From assembly GCF_050490315.1 (NCBI RefSeq), contig NZ_JBNPEO010000014.1:1-64000 (forward strand): a stretch of 64,000 nucleotides of DNA, given 5' to 3'. The DNA is from JBNPEO01 sp050490315. GTDB taxonomy: Bacteria > Actinomycetota > Actinomycetes > Actinomycetales > Micrococcaceae. Under the pieces are notes generated by a model that was not told the DNA's origin, did not search any database, and worked only from the letters and a program-made list of their open reading frames with translations. Shown here piece by piece: positions 7,682-16,039 of the stretch (position 1 is its first letter; the number at the start of each line of letters is the position of its first letter). The position numbers and the translations under genes were made by a program.

Positions 7682-9003
7682 TCAGCGGCTCAGGCCGAGG
7701 GCCGGAGCCAGCCAGTCCAGGGCCGGTCCCATCGTTTGTCGGGGGATCTCCCAGGAGTGCCCCTGGCCCGGGACCAGGACGGTCCTGACGCTCATGCCGG
7801 CTTTGGCGGCCGCGTCAGCGGTCCGGGCCTGGTATCCGGAGAACGTTCCATCCTGCGCCCCGGCGGCAAGGTAGATCCTGCTGTGGCTGTAGTGCCCGGC
7901 GGCCAGGACCTTCAGGGGCGAGACCGCATCGAAGGCTGCCGTGTTGCCGCCGAACGCCTGGGCGATAGTTGCGGACCGGTCCGGGCCCAGCGCGGGTTCG
8001 GCTTCGCCGCTGAGGTCGATCGCGGAAGGGTAGATGTCCGGGTGCAGTGCCGCCATCTGCAGGGCGCAGGTCCCGCCGAAGGAGAACCCGCCGACCGCCC
8101 AGCGGGCCGGGACCGGATCCACTCTCAGGGTGGTCTTGATCCACGCCGGAACATCAGTGGCGAGATAGGTGCCGGCGTTGGCGATCTTCGAATCCATGCA
8201 CATGGTGTTCCCCGGCGCCGAGCCGTTGACATCCGGGATGACGACAACCGGGGCGAGCCCTTCGTGCGCTGCTGCGAAGGCATCCATGGTTGTTGCTACT
8301 CCTCCGGCGGTGATCCAGTCCGCCGGTGAGCCGGGCTGGCCCGCCACCAAGACCAGGACAGGCATCGCCGGCCGGGACGGGGCCTGGTAGGCCGGGGGGA
8401 GGTAGACGTACCCGGGGCGTGCAGCGAAACCTGAAACGATACCGGGATCTGCACCGAGCTTATCGTCCCGGCCGCGGGGAGCCCCGGCGGTTTCACCCAG
8501 GTCGAGGCCACCGGGCCGGTCTTCGGGCCGGGAGCCGGCCCGGGCATGGTGCGGGGTACCGCGCGCGCGGCCTGCGGCAGCGCCCCGATGGCGGCGGTAC
8601 TGGCCCCGGTCATGTCACCCAGGGTCCGGTACGCGGCGTAGTAGACGTTCACTTGTAACGCCGCCACCAGAATCAGCGCCGTCATGGCCACCGGTGCCAG
8701 GATTCTGCGGCGCCGGGAGCTTCCGGCCAGGTTCAGCCCGGCCAGCAGCACAGCCCAGTACGCGAGCCCCATCCACACGGTCACGGGCAGCGGCAGCTCC
8801 TGGGCCGAAACCCCCGCGGCGTGGACCAGAACCCAGCCCGTCCCCGCAGCCAGCAGTGCCGCGGCCAGAAAGGCCCCGCCCGTGGCCATCCACCAGCGCC
8901 GCCGGCGGCGGATCAGCAGGAAGAGCGCGGCCGCCGCGGCAGCAACAGCGGTGCAGGCCGGGACTGCCCCGCTCAACAGCTCCACTCCGGTCAGGGTGAT
9001 CAT
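7682..9003 (-). pseudogene. Membrane-anchored alpha/beta-hydrolase esterase, frameshifted
   Basis: Two overlapping minus-strand frames together make one protein. The first (9003 to about 8445) encodes an N-terminal membrane domain with four hydrophobic helices and a linker ending V-Q-I-P. The second (about 8445 to 7682) encodes an esterase-D/mycolyltransferase-like hydrolase beginning I-V-S-G-F-A-A-R-P-G-Y-V-Y-L-P-P. It has nucleophile elbow G-F-S-F-G-G and catalytic histidine G-Q-G-H-S-W. One extra G in the short run at 8442-8446 would restore a single frame, so this is a one-base deletion or a base-calling error. Esterases with this layout occur beside aminoacyl-phosphatidylglycerol synthases such as the one at 13284-15956 and may hydrolyse the aminoacyl lipid (inference). 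Confidence 0.8.
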
Positions 9004-9161
9004 GCGGTCCTCTAACAGGTCAGGACATTGTGGACGCCGGGGGTTTGTTACCGGGGACAGGAGGACCCGCGAAGCCGGGGTGCTTCGCGGGTCCTGGTAT
9101 GCCGGCGGTGAGGGCTGGGGGGTCCGTGGCGCCGGCTGGTTTCTTCCCTGGGTGCCCGGTG

Positions 9162-9500
9162 TTACGGGGTTCCGGGGGCGTCGCCCGGATCGGTGTGCTC
9201 ACCGGTCTGTTCGACGTTCGGTCCGGTATCACCGGGGGCTTCAGGGGCGTCTGCCTTTTCGGTTCCCTCGGCCGCGCCCGGGGCGTCGGCGGCGTCGCCG
9301 GGGGTGTCCTTCTCCACCGTGCCCGGGGTGTCGGCCGTGTCACCCGGGGTGGGGGTATCCGCGGTGACGGACTGGGTGGTGGTCGGTGACGGGGAGGGGG
9401 TGGCAGCGTTTGCTGCCCCGATGCCGAGTCCTGCCAGGCCGAGGACTCCTGCGCTGACGATGATGATTTTTGTCCTGGCTTTCAGGTCTTTGACGTTCAT
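9162..9500 (-). CDS. Small exported acidic, repeat-rich protein
   Basis: This 112-residue protein starts at an ATG with AGGAG eight bases upstream. It has a classic signal peptide (basic start, hydrophobic core, A-N-A-A cleavage region near residue 32). The mature part is a low-complexity chain rich in Thr, Pro, Gly, Asp and Ala with irregular T-P-G-D and D-A-P repeats, strongly acidic and almost certainly disordered. No family is recognised. Its gene is divergent from the histidine kinase gene, and its upstream region carries the CTCAG motif. A cell-wall-spanning spacer or a decoy for cationic peptides would fit, but is speculative. Confidence 0.75.
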   Translation of the reverse strand: MNVKDLKARTKIIIVSAGVLGLAGLGIGAANAATPSPSPTTTQSVTADTPTPGDTADTPGTVEKDTPGDAADAPGAAEGTEKADAPEAPGDTGPNVEQTGEHTDPGDAPGTP

Positions 9501-9583
9501 GTCCGGCTCCTTTCGTGGCGGGTTGCGGGTCCGCCGGCGCCTCCCGGTGCGGGGGGCTATGGATCCAGTGTGTCCCGCGGGAC

Positions 9584-9621
9584 CTGAGAGGACCCTTAAC
9601 CCGGTTGAGATCCCGCTGAAC
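9584..9621 (-). promoter_or_regulatory. CTCAG-type repeats in the 9500/9687 divergent promoter region
   Basis: On the minus strand CTCAGG is preceded 11 bp earlier by TTAAGG, with further related blocks CTCAAC and TTCAGC upstream. The sense orientation matches the exported-protein gene at 9162-9500; the region also precedes the kinase gene. Confidence 0.4.
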
Positions 9622-9686
9622 CGGATCCGGTACCCTGCCACGGGAGGGGTTTGGTATCTGCACCGTGCCGGGCCCATCCTTGGATT

Positions 9687-11141
9687 ATGGATACTGACCG
9701 GGTTCTGCCCTCTGCCGGCGGCGCGCGGTGGGGTGTGCGCAAGCGCGCCACGGCAACTGCGGTTCTGGTGGTCGCGGCCGCTCTGGCCGTGGGCGGGCTG
9801 GTCCTGCTCGTGTTGCTGCAGACCTCTTTGGTCGCTTCAACGGAAACGGCCGCCCGGCGGCAGGCGGCGGATGTGATCGCGCAGATCTCCGGGCAGGATG
9901 TCGCCGAAGCGGGCCAATACATTGTCTCGACCGCCCACACCGGCCAGTATGTGCAGATCCTTACTCCCGGCGGGGCGGTTTTTGCCGCCTCGGTGCCGGC
10001 GGCGAAGACGGTTGCCCTCACTTCCCTGCGGCCCGGTCACGGGCAGACTCTCACGCAGGATGTGTCCGGGCTGCCCAGTCTGCGCGATGATGATGATTTC
10101 CTGATCGTCGCGACCGGCGCCGACGTCGGCGGTCGCCTTTACACCGTCGTCGTGGCCGCGACGGTGCAGGTCCAGGCGGATACGGTGTCCACCGTGGCCT
10201 GGTTCATCCTCGGAGCCACCCCGCTGTTACTGGTAGTTGTGGGCGTGTCGGTCTGGGTGCTGGTGGGCCGGTCCCTGCGGCAGGTTGAACGGATCCGCGG
10301 CCAGGTCGCAGGGATCAGCGCCCGGAACCTGGACGGCCGCGTTGACGTCCCGCCGACCAGTGATGAGATCCAGGCGCTGGCGGAGACGATGAACATGATG
10401 CTGGGCAGGCTGCAGGCCTCGGACCAGGAACAGCGCCGCTTCGTCTCGGATGCCAGCCATGAACTCCGCAGCCCGCTCGCGACCCTCAGTGCCGGTGTGG
10501 AGATCGCCGCCGCCGACACCTCGGGGGCGACGTGGGAACACATGAAAACCGTTCTCGCCGGCGAAACGGCCCGCATGCGGTATCTGGTCGAGGATCTGTT
10601 GACCCTGGCCAAAACGAACGACGGCGGCCTGCGCCTGGAAACTACAGATGTGGACCTCGACGATGTCCTGAACGAAGAAGTCCGCCGGTTGCGCTCCACC
10701 AGCACCCGCCGGATCGAAGTCAGCCTCGAACCCGCCCGAATCACCGGGGATCCGCGGCGCCTGACCCAGGTCATACGCAACGTCCTGGACAACGCCGACC
10801 GGCACGCCGCGTCCCGGATCAGCATCACGTTGCGCAACACCGGCAGCGGGGCACAGATCACGATCGATAACGACGGCCCGCCGGTGCCGGCGGCCGACCG
10901 GGACCGGATCTTTGAACGGTTCGTCCGGCTGGATCAGAGCCGGTCCCGCGAAAGCGGCGGCAGCGGCCTTGGCCTGGCCATCGCCGCCGGCATCATGACA
11001 GCCCACCACGGCTGGATCCGCACCGGCGAAACCCTCGGCGGCGGATGCCGCTTCGAACTGGGCTTCGCCCCGGCACCTGAACCCCGCCAACCAAAGGACC
11101 CGGTCACGGCGGGAGACCCGCGGGCGCCGGATACCCCGTAA
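9687..11141 (+). CDS. Sensor histidine kinase (HAMP/HisKA type)
   Basis: The 484-residue kinase has a membrane helix (about 21-45), an extracytoplasmic sensor of about 120 residues, a second helix (about 170-193), and a HAMP domain (about 194-250). It has an H-box S-D-A-S-H-E-L-R-S-P with His258, N-box with Asn365/Asn369, and G boxes D-N-D-G-P and G-G-S-G-L-G-L-A-I. An earlier TTG at 9651 is in frame, but its GGAGG lies too close to be useful; the ATG at 9687 gives the usual short N-terminus. It should phosphorylate the regulator at 11645-12328. The two genes are not in one operon, since they face each other across a small exported-protein gene. Confidence 0.93.
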   Translation: MDTDRVLPSAGGARWGVRKRATATAVLVVAAALAVGGLVLLVLLQTSLVASTETAARRQAADVIAQISGQDVAEAGQYIVSTAHTGQYVQILTPGGAVFAASVPAAKTVALTSLRPGHGQTLTQDVSGLPSLRDDDDFLIVATGADVGGRLYTVVVAATVQVQADTVSTVAWFILGATPLLLVVVGVSVWVLVGRSLRQVERIRGQVAGISARNLDGRVDVPPTSDEIQALAETMNMMLGRLQASDQEQRRFVSDASHELRSPLATLSAGVEIAAADTSGATWEHMKTVLAGETARMRYLVEDLLTLAKTNDGGLRLETTDVDLDDVLNEEVRRLRSTSTRRIEVSLEPARITGDPRRLTQVIRNVLDNADRHAASRISITLRNTGSGAQITIDNDGPPVPAADRDRIFERFVRLDQSRSRESGGSGLGLAIAAGIMTAHHGWIRTGETLGGGCRFELGFAPAPEPRQPKDPVTAGDPRAPDTP

Positions 11142-11271
11142 GTGTCCGGCCGGCTTCGCAGCCATCCGGGAGCCCCGGCCTGGCACCGGCGGTATCCGGA
11201 CCGCGGAAGCCGGGGTTGCGGGACGGATCGTCACAGCGGTTCCTCAGCAGTGGTGAGGAAGTGTGGTCCCC

Positions 11272-11553
11272 ATGAACCTTCGCAGCATACCCGGCACCGC
11301 TTTGGCGGTCGTCGTCGCTCTGAGCCTCGGCATGGGCTCGGCGTCCGCGGCGGAGCACGGAAAAACCCCGCCGCCGGCGACACCTGCCCACACTGCCGCC
11401 CCGGCAGTACACAGCCCCGGCGGCTCTGACCTGGACGTCCTCACCGGCTACCCCAAGGAAGTCCACACCGATGAGCGGCTGATCGAGGAGGAACTCGAAT
11501 TCGGCGAAGCCGCCCCGCACACACACCGGCGGTTCCACGCCGGCACCGCCTAA
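11272..11553 (+). CDS. Small exported protein of unknown function
   Basis: A 93-residue protein with a clear signal peptide (about residues 1-26, ending A-S-A-A). It is followed by a Pro/Ala/His-containing linker and an acidic C-terminal segment with L-I-E-E-E-L-E-F. Purine-rich GAGGAA lies about 11 bases upstream of the ATG at 11272; an in-frame GTG at 11263 is too close to it. It follows the kinase gene by 130 bp on the same strand and faces the regulator gene. Like the protein at 9162-9500 it is small, exported and partly low-complexity. Function unknown; a periplasmic accessory to the two-component system is one option. Confidence 0.6.
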   Translation: MNLRSIPGTALAVVVALSLGMGSASAAEHGKTPPPATPAHTAAPAVHSPGGSDLDVLTGYPKEVHTDERLIEEELEFGEAAPHTHRRFHAGTA

Positions 11554-11644
11554 GCCAGCCCCGGCCCGACCGGCGCCGGAACCTCCGCAGGCGGCCTCAG
11601 GCACCGCGCCGGACCAGGACAATCAGGGCAAGGGCGGAGGTTTT

Positions 11645-12328
11645 TCACCCGGCCGGCCGGTCGGCGCCCAGCATGTACCCCATGCCCCGGACCGTGGCCA
11701 AGGTCTGCAGCCCGAACGGGGTATCGATCTTGCGCCGCAGGTAGCCGATATAGACCTCCACCACGTTGTCGCCGCCTTCAAACGCCGGATCCCAGACGTT
11801 GTCGAGGATCTGGGCTTTGGACACGACCTGGCCATGGCTGCGCATCAGGTAATGCAGCAGACCGTACTCCCGGGCCGTCAGTTCTATGACGGTATCGCCC
11901 CGGCGCACGCTGCGGCTGCCCGGGTCCAACGTCAGCGAACCCACCGTGAGGGTGACAGGCCGCTCCGGCGCGCCCCGCCGGATCAGGGCACGGATCCGGG
12001 CAACGAGGACGATAAAGCTGAAAGGCTTCGTCAGGTAATCATCAGCTCCCAGATCGAAGGCGTCCGTCTGGTCGTATTCCCCGTCCTTGGCCGTCAGCAT
12101 CAGCACCGGGGTCCAGACCAGCCGCTCCCGCAACTCCTTCAGAACGTCGTAACCGTTCTTGAGCGGAAGCATCAGATCCAACAAAATCACGTCATACGGG
12201 TTCTCCGTCGCAGCCCACAAACCACTGACACCATCATGGGTGACATCCACGACGAACCCCTCGTTGACCAGCCCGCGCCGGACCGTCTCGGCCAGCATCT
12301 TTTCGTCCTCGACCAGCAGAACCCGCAT
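11645..12328 (-). CDS. OmpR/PhoB-family response regulator
   Basis: A 227-residue DNA-binding regulator with receiver domain (1-118: acidic pocket E7-D8, phospho-acceptor Asp51 in L-L-D-L-M-L-P, conserved Lys in L-T-A-K-D) and a winged-helix output domain (about 130-222). The frame extends ten codons upstream, but M-R-V-L-L-V-E-D at 12328 is the family N-terminus. Regulators of this family bind as dimers to half-sites repeated about 11 bp apart. CTCAG direct repeats with that spacing lie at several promoters of this cluster, so it is the obvious candidate to bind them. Confidence 0.95.
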   Translation of the reverse strand: MRVLLVEDEKMLAETVRRGLVNEGFVVDVTHDGVSGLWAATENPYDVILLDLMLPLKNGYDVLKELRERLVWTPVLMLTAKDGEYDQTDAFDLGADDYLTKPFSFIVLVARIRALIRRGAPERPVTLTVGSLTLDPGSRSVRRGDTVIELTAREYGLLHYLMRSHGQVVSKAQILDNVWDPAFEGGDNVVEVYIGYLRRKIDTPFGLQTLATVRGMGYMLGADRPAG

Positions 12329-12384
12329 GTCCGCACCCCTTTCCTTTGATAGCTGCATTATCCCGGAGTCCTGTTGTGCGGAAC

Positions 12385-12421
12385 CTGAGAAACGTCGAAG
12401 CCCCTCTCAGGTTCTTCTCAG
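12385..12421 (+). promoter_or_regulatory. CTCAG direct repeat, 11-bp spacing, PAP2/synthase promoter
   Basis: TCTCAG occurs at 12405 and again at 12416 in the orientation of the PAP2 gene, about 64 bp before its ATG. A further copy in inverse orientation (CTGAG at 12385) faces the response-regulator gene. The site could control both divergent units, including autoregulation. Confidence 0.5.
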
Positions 12422-12484
12422 AGCCGGTGCCGCAAGCTGGTGGCACGCCCCGCGCATCAGCACTCGAACTGTCAGGACTGCACC

Positions 12485-13213
12485 ATGGATACCTCCCCGG
12501 CCCGCCGGAGCACAATATTTCCCGGACTTCAGTCCTGGTGGTGGGTCACCGTGGCTGCCTCCATCTTCGCCACCACCGCCGCGGCCGGAATGGTGGCGAA
12601 GTCTTTCGGGCCGGTGTCACCGGAACTGGGACTGGACATTGCCCTGAGCCACGGCCGAAACAGTGCCCTAACCGGGTTGAGCGAGGCCATCCACTACGGA
12701 CTGGGACCGGTAGGAGCGGTGACGCTCGTCCTGGTCATCTGCCTGTATCTGCTCGGGGTCCGCCGCAACCCGGTGCAGGCGGTGGCGTTCGGGTCCGTCG
12801 TCGCCGCCGGCTGGCTGGCCTCATCAGCGGTCAAAGCACTGGTGGGCCGCTCCCGGCCGCCGGGGGACGTGACAGCGTCCCTGGTCGTTGAAACAGGCCA
12901 CAACAGTTTCCCCTCCGGCCACACGGCCTTCGCCGTCTCCCTGGTCCTCGCCGCCGTGCTGGTCCTGGCCCGCAGCAAGGGTCAACGGCTGGCAGCGCTG
13001 GTCGCGGGTTCGCTTTTCGCTGCAGTCGTCGCGTTCTCCCGCCTTTACCTCGGGGTCCATTACCTCAGTGACGTGGTCGGTTCGGTGTTCATCAGCACCG
13101 CGGCGGTCCTGGCCTGGTTGCCGGTATGGAATACCCTCATTGCACCCCGGATCGGCCGCGTGCAGCTGATCCGGAAGTTAGACCGCACGGCCACGGACCG
13201 TACCCGGGGGTAA
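12485..13213 (+). CDS. PAP2-family membrane phosphatase
   Basis: This 242-residue protein belongs to the type-2 phosphatidic acid phosphatase family, which dephosphorylates lipid phosphates on the outer face of the membrane. All three catalytic motifs are present: K-x6-R-P as K-A-L-V-G-R-S-R-P (117-125), P-S-G-H (143-146), and S-R-x5-H-x3-D as S-R-L-Y-L-G-V-H-Y-L-S-D (185-196). There are about six membrane helices. The frame opens upstream at 12440, but the ATG at 12485 gives the normal N-terminus. It lies 70 bp upstream of the aminoacyl-lipid synthase on the same strand, probably in one transcript. Confidence 0.92.
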   Translation: MDTSPARRSTIFPGLQSWWWVTVAASIFATTAAAGMVAKSFGPVSPELGLDIALSHGRNSALTGLSEAIHYGLGPVGAVTLVLVICLYLLGVRRNPVQAVAFGSVVAAGWLASSAVKALVGRSRPPGDVTASLVVETGHNSFPSGHTAFAVSLVLAAVLVLARSKGQRLAALVAGSLFAAVVAFSRLYLGVHYLSDVVGSVFISTAAVLAWLPVWNTLIAPRIGRVQLIRKLDRTATDRTRG

Positions 13214-13283
13214 CCCGGGCGGAAAGAGGCCCTGGAGGGCCACTCCCGTGTCAGCGTGCTACCCCTCCGTTGAAAGGAACCCT

Positions 13284-15956
13284 GTGGCTGCGACCCCTCA
13301 GGAGCCCGGGAAACCGGTCATTCCAAGGGCACTGGCCTTTGCGCTCCGGCAGCTGCGCCGCGCGCCGGCCACACTTGGCTGGATTTTCATCTTTTGGGCC
13401 GCCGGAACGGTGTCGTCCAGTCTCATCGACGGCCCGTCCGGGACCCTGCGCCCGAACGTGGCCGCGGCGGCACACTCTGTGCCCGGCCACTGGTGGGCGC
13501 TGCCCGCCTCAGGTTTCTGGGCGCATAACCTGACCGGGTACCTGCTCGGAAGTGCCCTGACCCTGGTGGTGGGGCTGGCCCTGGAACCACGGATGGGCAG
13601 TGCGCGGTTCGCTGCAGCCGCCCTTGGCTCCCAGATCCTGGGAATCGCCGCCGCTCTTGGCTTCCTGGCCGCCGCGCACCAGGTGATGGGTGCCTGGACA
13701 CGCGAAATGAGCGGGCACCTCTTCCTCGGCCCCAGTGCACTCATCACCGGGGCACTCATGGCCGGCACGGCGACCATGCCCACCCTCTGGCGGCGCCGGA
13801 TCCGCCTGGCCGTCTTCGCCCTGCTGATTCTGCTGGCCCTCTATACAGGCGGGTTCGCGGATTTGGTCCGGCTCGGAGCCGCCGTTGCCGGCGCCCTCCT
13901 CGGCCCGGTCCTGCATGGCAGGGCACCCCGGTTCGGCCGTCCCGTGACCTCCCGGCACGAAGGCCGGGTCCTGGTCGCCCTGCTGGTGGCCGTGTCCGCC
14001 GTCGGACCTGTCGTCGCCGGCCTGGCCCCGCACGCCGCCGGGCCCCTCTCGGTGTTGCGGTTCCTGTTTACGAACATCCAGCCCGTAGACCCGCAGACAC
14101 TCCAAAGCCTCTGCACAGACCCTGGACAGGTCAAGGAATGCGCGAGGGCGCAACTGCAGCTGCGCGCCGGTGCCGGCGGGATCTTCATGGCCGTCCTCCC
14201 GTCGTTCTTGTTGCTGCTGCTCTCCGACGGGCTGCGGCGGGGACGCCGCTTCGCCTGGGCCGGCGCCGTGCTGATCGAGCTGGCATTGTCCGTTCTGGCA
14301 GGAATCACCATTGCTGCAGCGTTGTCCCCGGTGCCCGCAAACACCGCTGCCGGCGAAGCGGCGGGCCCTATCGAGGTCCCCGGCTACACACACCCGTTGG
14401 CCCTGATACTGCCGCTGCTGCTGCCGGTGGCACTGACGCTGGTGCTGCTGCTGACCCGCAAATTGTTCCCCCTCACCGCCCCGGCAGGAACCTACCGGAG
14501 CCTCGCGGTCAGCGCCGGGAAAACAGCCGCCGCCCTGGCCTCGGTCTACCTGCTCGCCGGCATCCTCCTGGCCCCCGGCTTCACGCCCGTTCCGGCGCCG
14601 CTTGACCTGCTGGCCGATATTCCCGACAGGTTCCTGCCGCTGGGATACCTGTTCGATCTCTCCCCGGCGTTCTTCCCCCAAAGCACCCCCGCGGTCATCC
14701 TCTATGAAGGCACCGGCACCGTCTTCTGGGCCGTCACCGCCGTCCTGATCCTCAAAACATTCCTGCACCCGGTCCCGGCCCAGCACGCCGCCGGGACCGC
14801 CCGGGCCCGGGAAATTCTGAAAACAGGGCAGGGCAGCACCCTGTCGTGGATGACAACCTGGCCGGGGAACACCTACTGGTTCTCCGCCACCGGAGAAAGC
14901 TTCATTGCCTACCGGACCATCGCCGGGATCGCCCTGACCCTTGGAGGCCCGGTCGGCCCCGGGCACCAGGGAAAGTCCTCTTTGGCGGAGTTCACAGCAT
15001 TCTGCACCGGTCACGGCTGGACACCGTGCTTCTACTCCGTACCCCAACACCTGCGCGACCACGCAGCTTCTCTTGGCTGGGGATCCGTGCAGGTAGCCCA
15101 GGAAACCATTCTGGAACTGGACACGCTGTCCTTCAAAGGAAAAAAATTCCAGGACATCCGCACGGCCCTGAATAACGCGGCCAAAAACGGGATCCGCGCC
15201 GAATGGACCACCTACCATGACGCACCCCTCACCCTGGCCGCCCAGATCCAGGAAATCTCCGAAGAATGGGTAGCCGATAAAAAAGTCCCGGAAATGGGCT
15301 TCACCCTCGGCGGCCTGGACGAACTCAACGACCCCAACGTCCGCCTGCTGCTCGCCATCGACGACACCCACCAAATCCACGCCGTTACTTCCTGGCTGCC
15401 CGTCTACCGCAACGGCGCTATCGAAGGCTGGACCCTGGACTTCATGCGGCGCCGCAGCACAGGGTTCCGTGCCGGCATTGAATTCCTCATCGCCTCCGCA
15501 GCCCTGGACCTCCAAGCCGAGCGCTGCCGCTATATCAGTCTCTCCGGAGCACCACTGGCCCGGCACGCCGGCACCACACCATCCACCGCGGAAACCCCCG
15601 AAACGGGAGGAACCGGCGGCCTCGACCGCTTCCTAGGCCGGCTCGGCGAGGCCCTGGAACCTGTCTACGGGTTCAGGTCCCTGCTGGCATTCAAAGCGAA
15701 ATTCCAGCCCCGCTACGAACCCCTGTACATGCTCTACCCTGACGCGGCCGCCCTTCCGGCCATCGGCAACGCCATCACCCGCGCATACCTCCCGGCCATC
15801 AAACTCCGCGAAACCCTCACACTGGCCCGCCACATCCTCGGACGCGCCACATACAAAAAACCGCCCATCAACCAGACCGGCCACCAGTCACCCTCCCGAA
15901 ACCCCGGTGAGGAGCACACGGTGAAACCTCACGCCCCGAACCCGCCGCGGCCGTAA
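13284..15956 (+). CDS. Rhomboid-like / DUF2156 fusion: probable aminoacyl-phosphatidylglycerol synthase (MprF-like)
   Basis: The 890-residue protein has a long membrane region with more than ten helices and a C-terminal soluble domain (about 520-850) of the DUF2156/LPG-synthase type. That domain transfers Lys or Ala from aminoacyl-tRNA to phosphatidylglycerol and lowers envelope negative charge. Recognisable C-terminal blocks are F-x-A-T-G-E-S-F-I-A-Y, the G-K-K-F-Q-D-I-R-T-A-L-N-N-A segment and L-D-F-M-R-R. The first part of the membrane region (about 20-230) resembles a rhomboid fold, but the catalytic G-x-S-G is G-P-S-A, so protease activity is doubtful. The GTG at 13284, with AAAGGA five bases upstream, is preferred over the GTG at 13248. 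Which amino acid is used cannot be told. Confidence 0.85.
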   Translation: MAATPQEPGKPVIPRALAFALRQLRRAPATLGWIFIFWAAGTVSSSLIDGPSGTLRPNVAAAAHSVPGHWWALPASGFWAHNLTGYLLGSALTLVVGLALEPRMGSARFAAAALGSQILGIAAALGFLAAAHQVMGAWTREMSGHLFLGPSALITGALMAGTATMPTLWRRRIRLAVFALLILLALYTGGFADLVRLGAAVAGALLGPVLHGRAPRFGRPVTSRHEGRVLVALLVAVSAVGPVVAGLAPHAAGPLSVLRFLFTNIQPVDPQTLQSLCTDPGQVKECARAQLQLRAGAGGIFMAVLPSFLLLLLSDGLRRGRRFAWAGAVLIELALSVLAGITIAAALSPVPANTAAGEAAGPIEVPGYTHPLALILPLLLPVALTLVLLLTRKLFPLTAPAGTYRSLAVSAGKTAAALASVYLLAGILLAPGFTPVPAPLDLLADIPDRFLPLGYLFDLSPAFFPQSTPAVILYEGTGTVFWAVTAVLILKTFLHPVPAQHAAGTARAREILKTGQGSTLSWMTTWPGNTYWFSATGESFIAYRTIAGIALTLGGPVGPGHQGKSSLAEFTAFCTGHGWTPCFYSVPQHLRDHAASLGWGSVQVAQETILELDTLSFKGKKFQDIRTALNNAAKNGIRAEWTTYHDAPLTLAAQIQEISEEWVADKKVPEMGFTLGGLDELNDPNVRLLLAIDDTHQIHAVTSWLPVYRNGAIEGWTLDFMRRRSTGFRAGIEFLIASAALDLQAERCRYISLSGAPLARHAGTTPSTAETPETGGTGGLDRFLGRLGEALEPVYGFRSLLAFKAKFQPRYEPLYMLYPDAAALPAIGNAITRAYLPAIKLRETLTLARHILGRATYKKPPINQTGHQSPSRNPGEEHTVKPHAPNPPRP

Positions 15957-15990
15957 CAACCGGCGCACGCTCCGCCTGAGCAAAACCCGA

Positions 15991-16028
15991 CCGCAAAACG
16001 AAGGGCCCCTTTCACCCCCTTTTTGCGG
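15991..16028. terminator. Possible bidirectional terminator between convergent genes
   Basis: CCGCAAAA (15991-15998) and TTTTGCGG (16021-16028) form a stem between the 3' ends of two convergent genes, with A/T-rich inner arms able to serve both strands. The loop is long (22 nt), so support is moderate. Confidence 0.35.
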
Positions 16029-16039
16029 AGCGGCGTTTC

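Noticed and set aside
13509..15566. 685-codon antisense frame inside the aminoacyl-lipid synthase gene
   Set aside because: Long antisense frames are expected in G+C-rich genes; the product is Gly/Gln-rich low-complexity and the sense frame is clearly a membrane enzyme.
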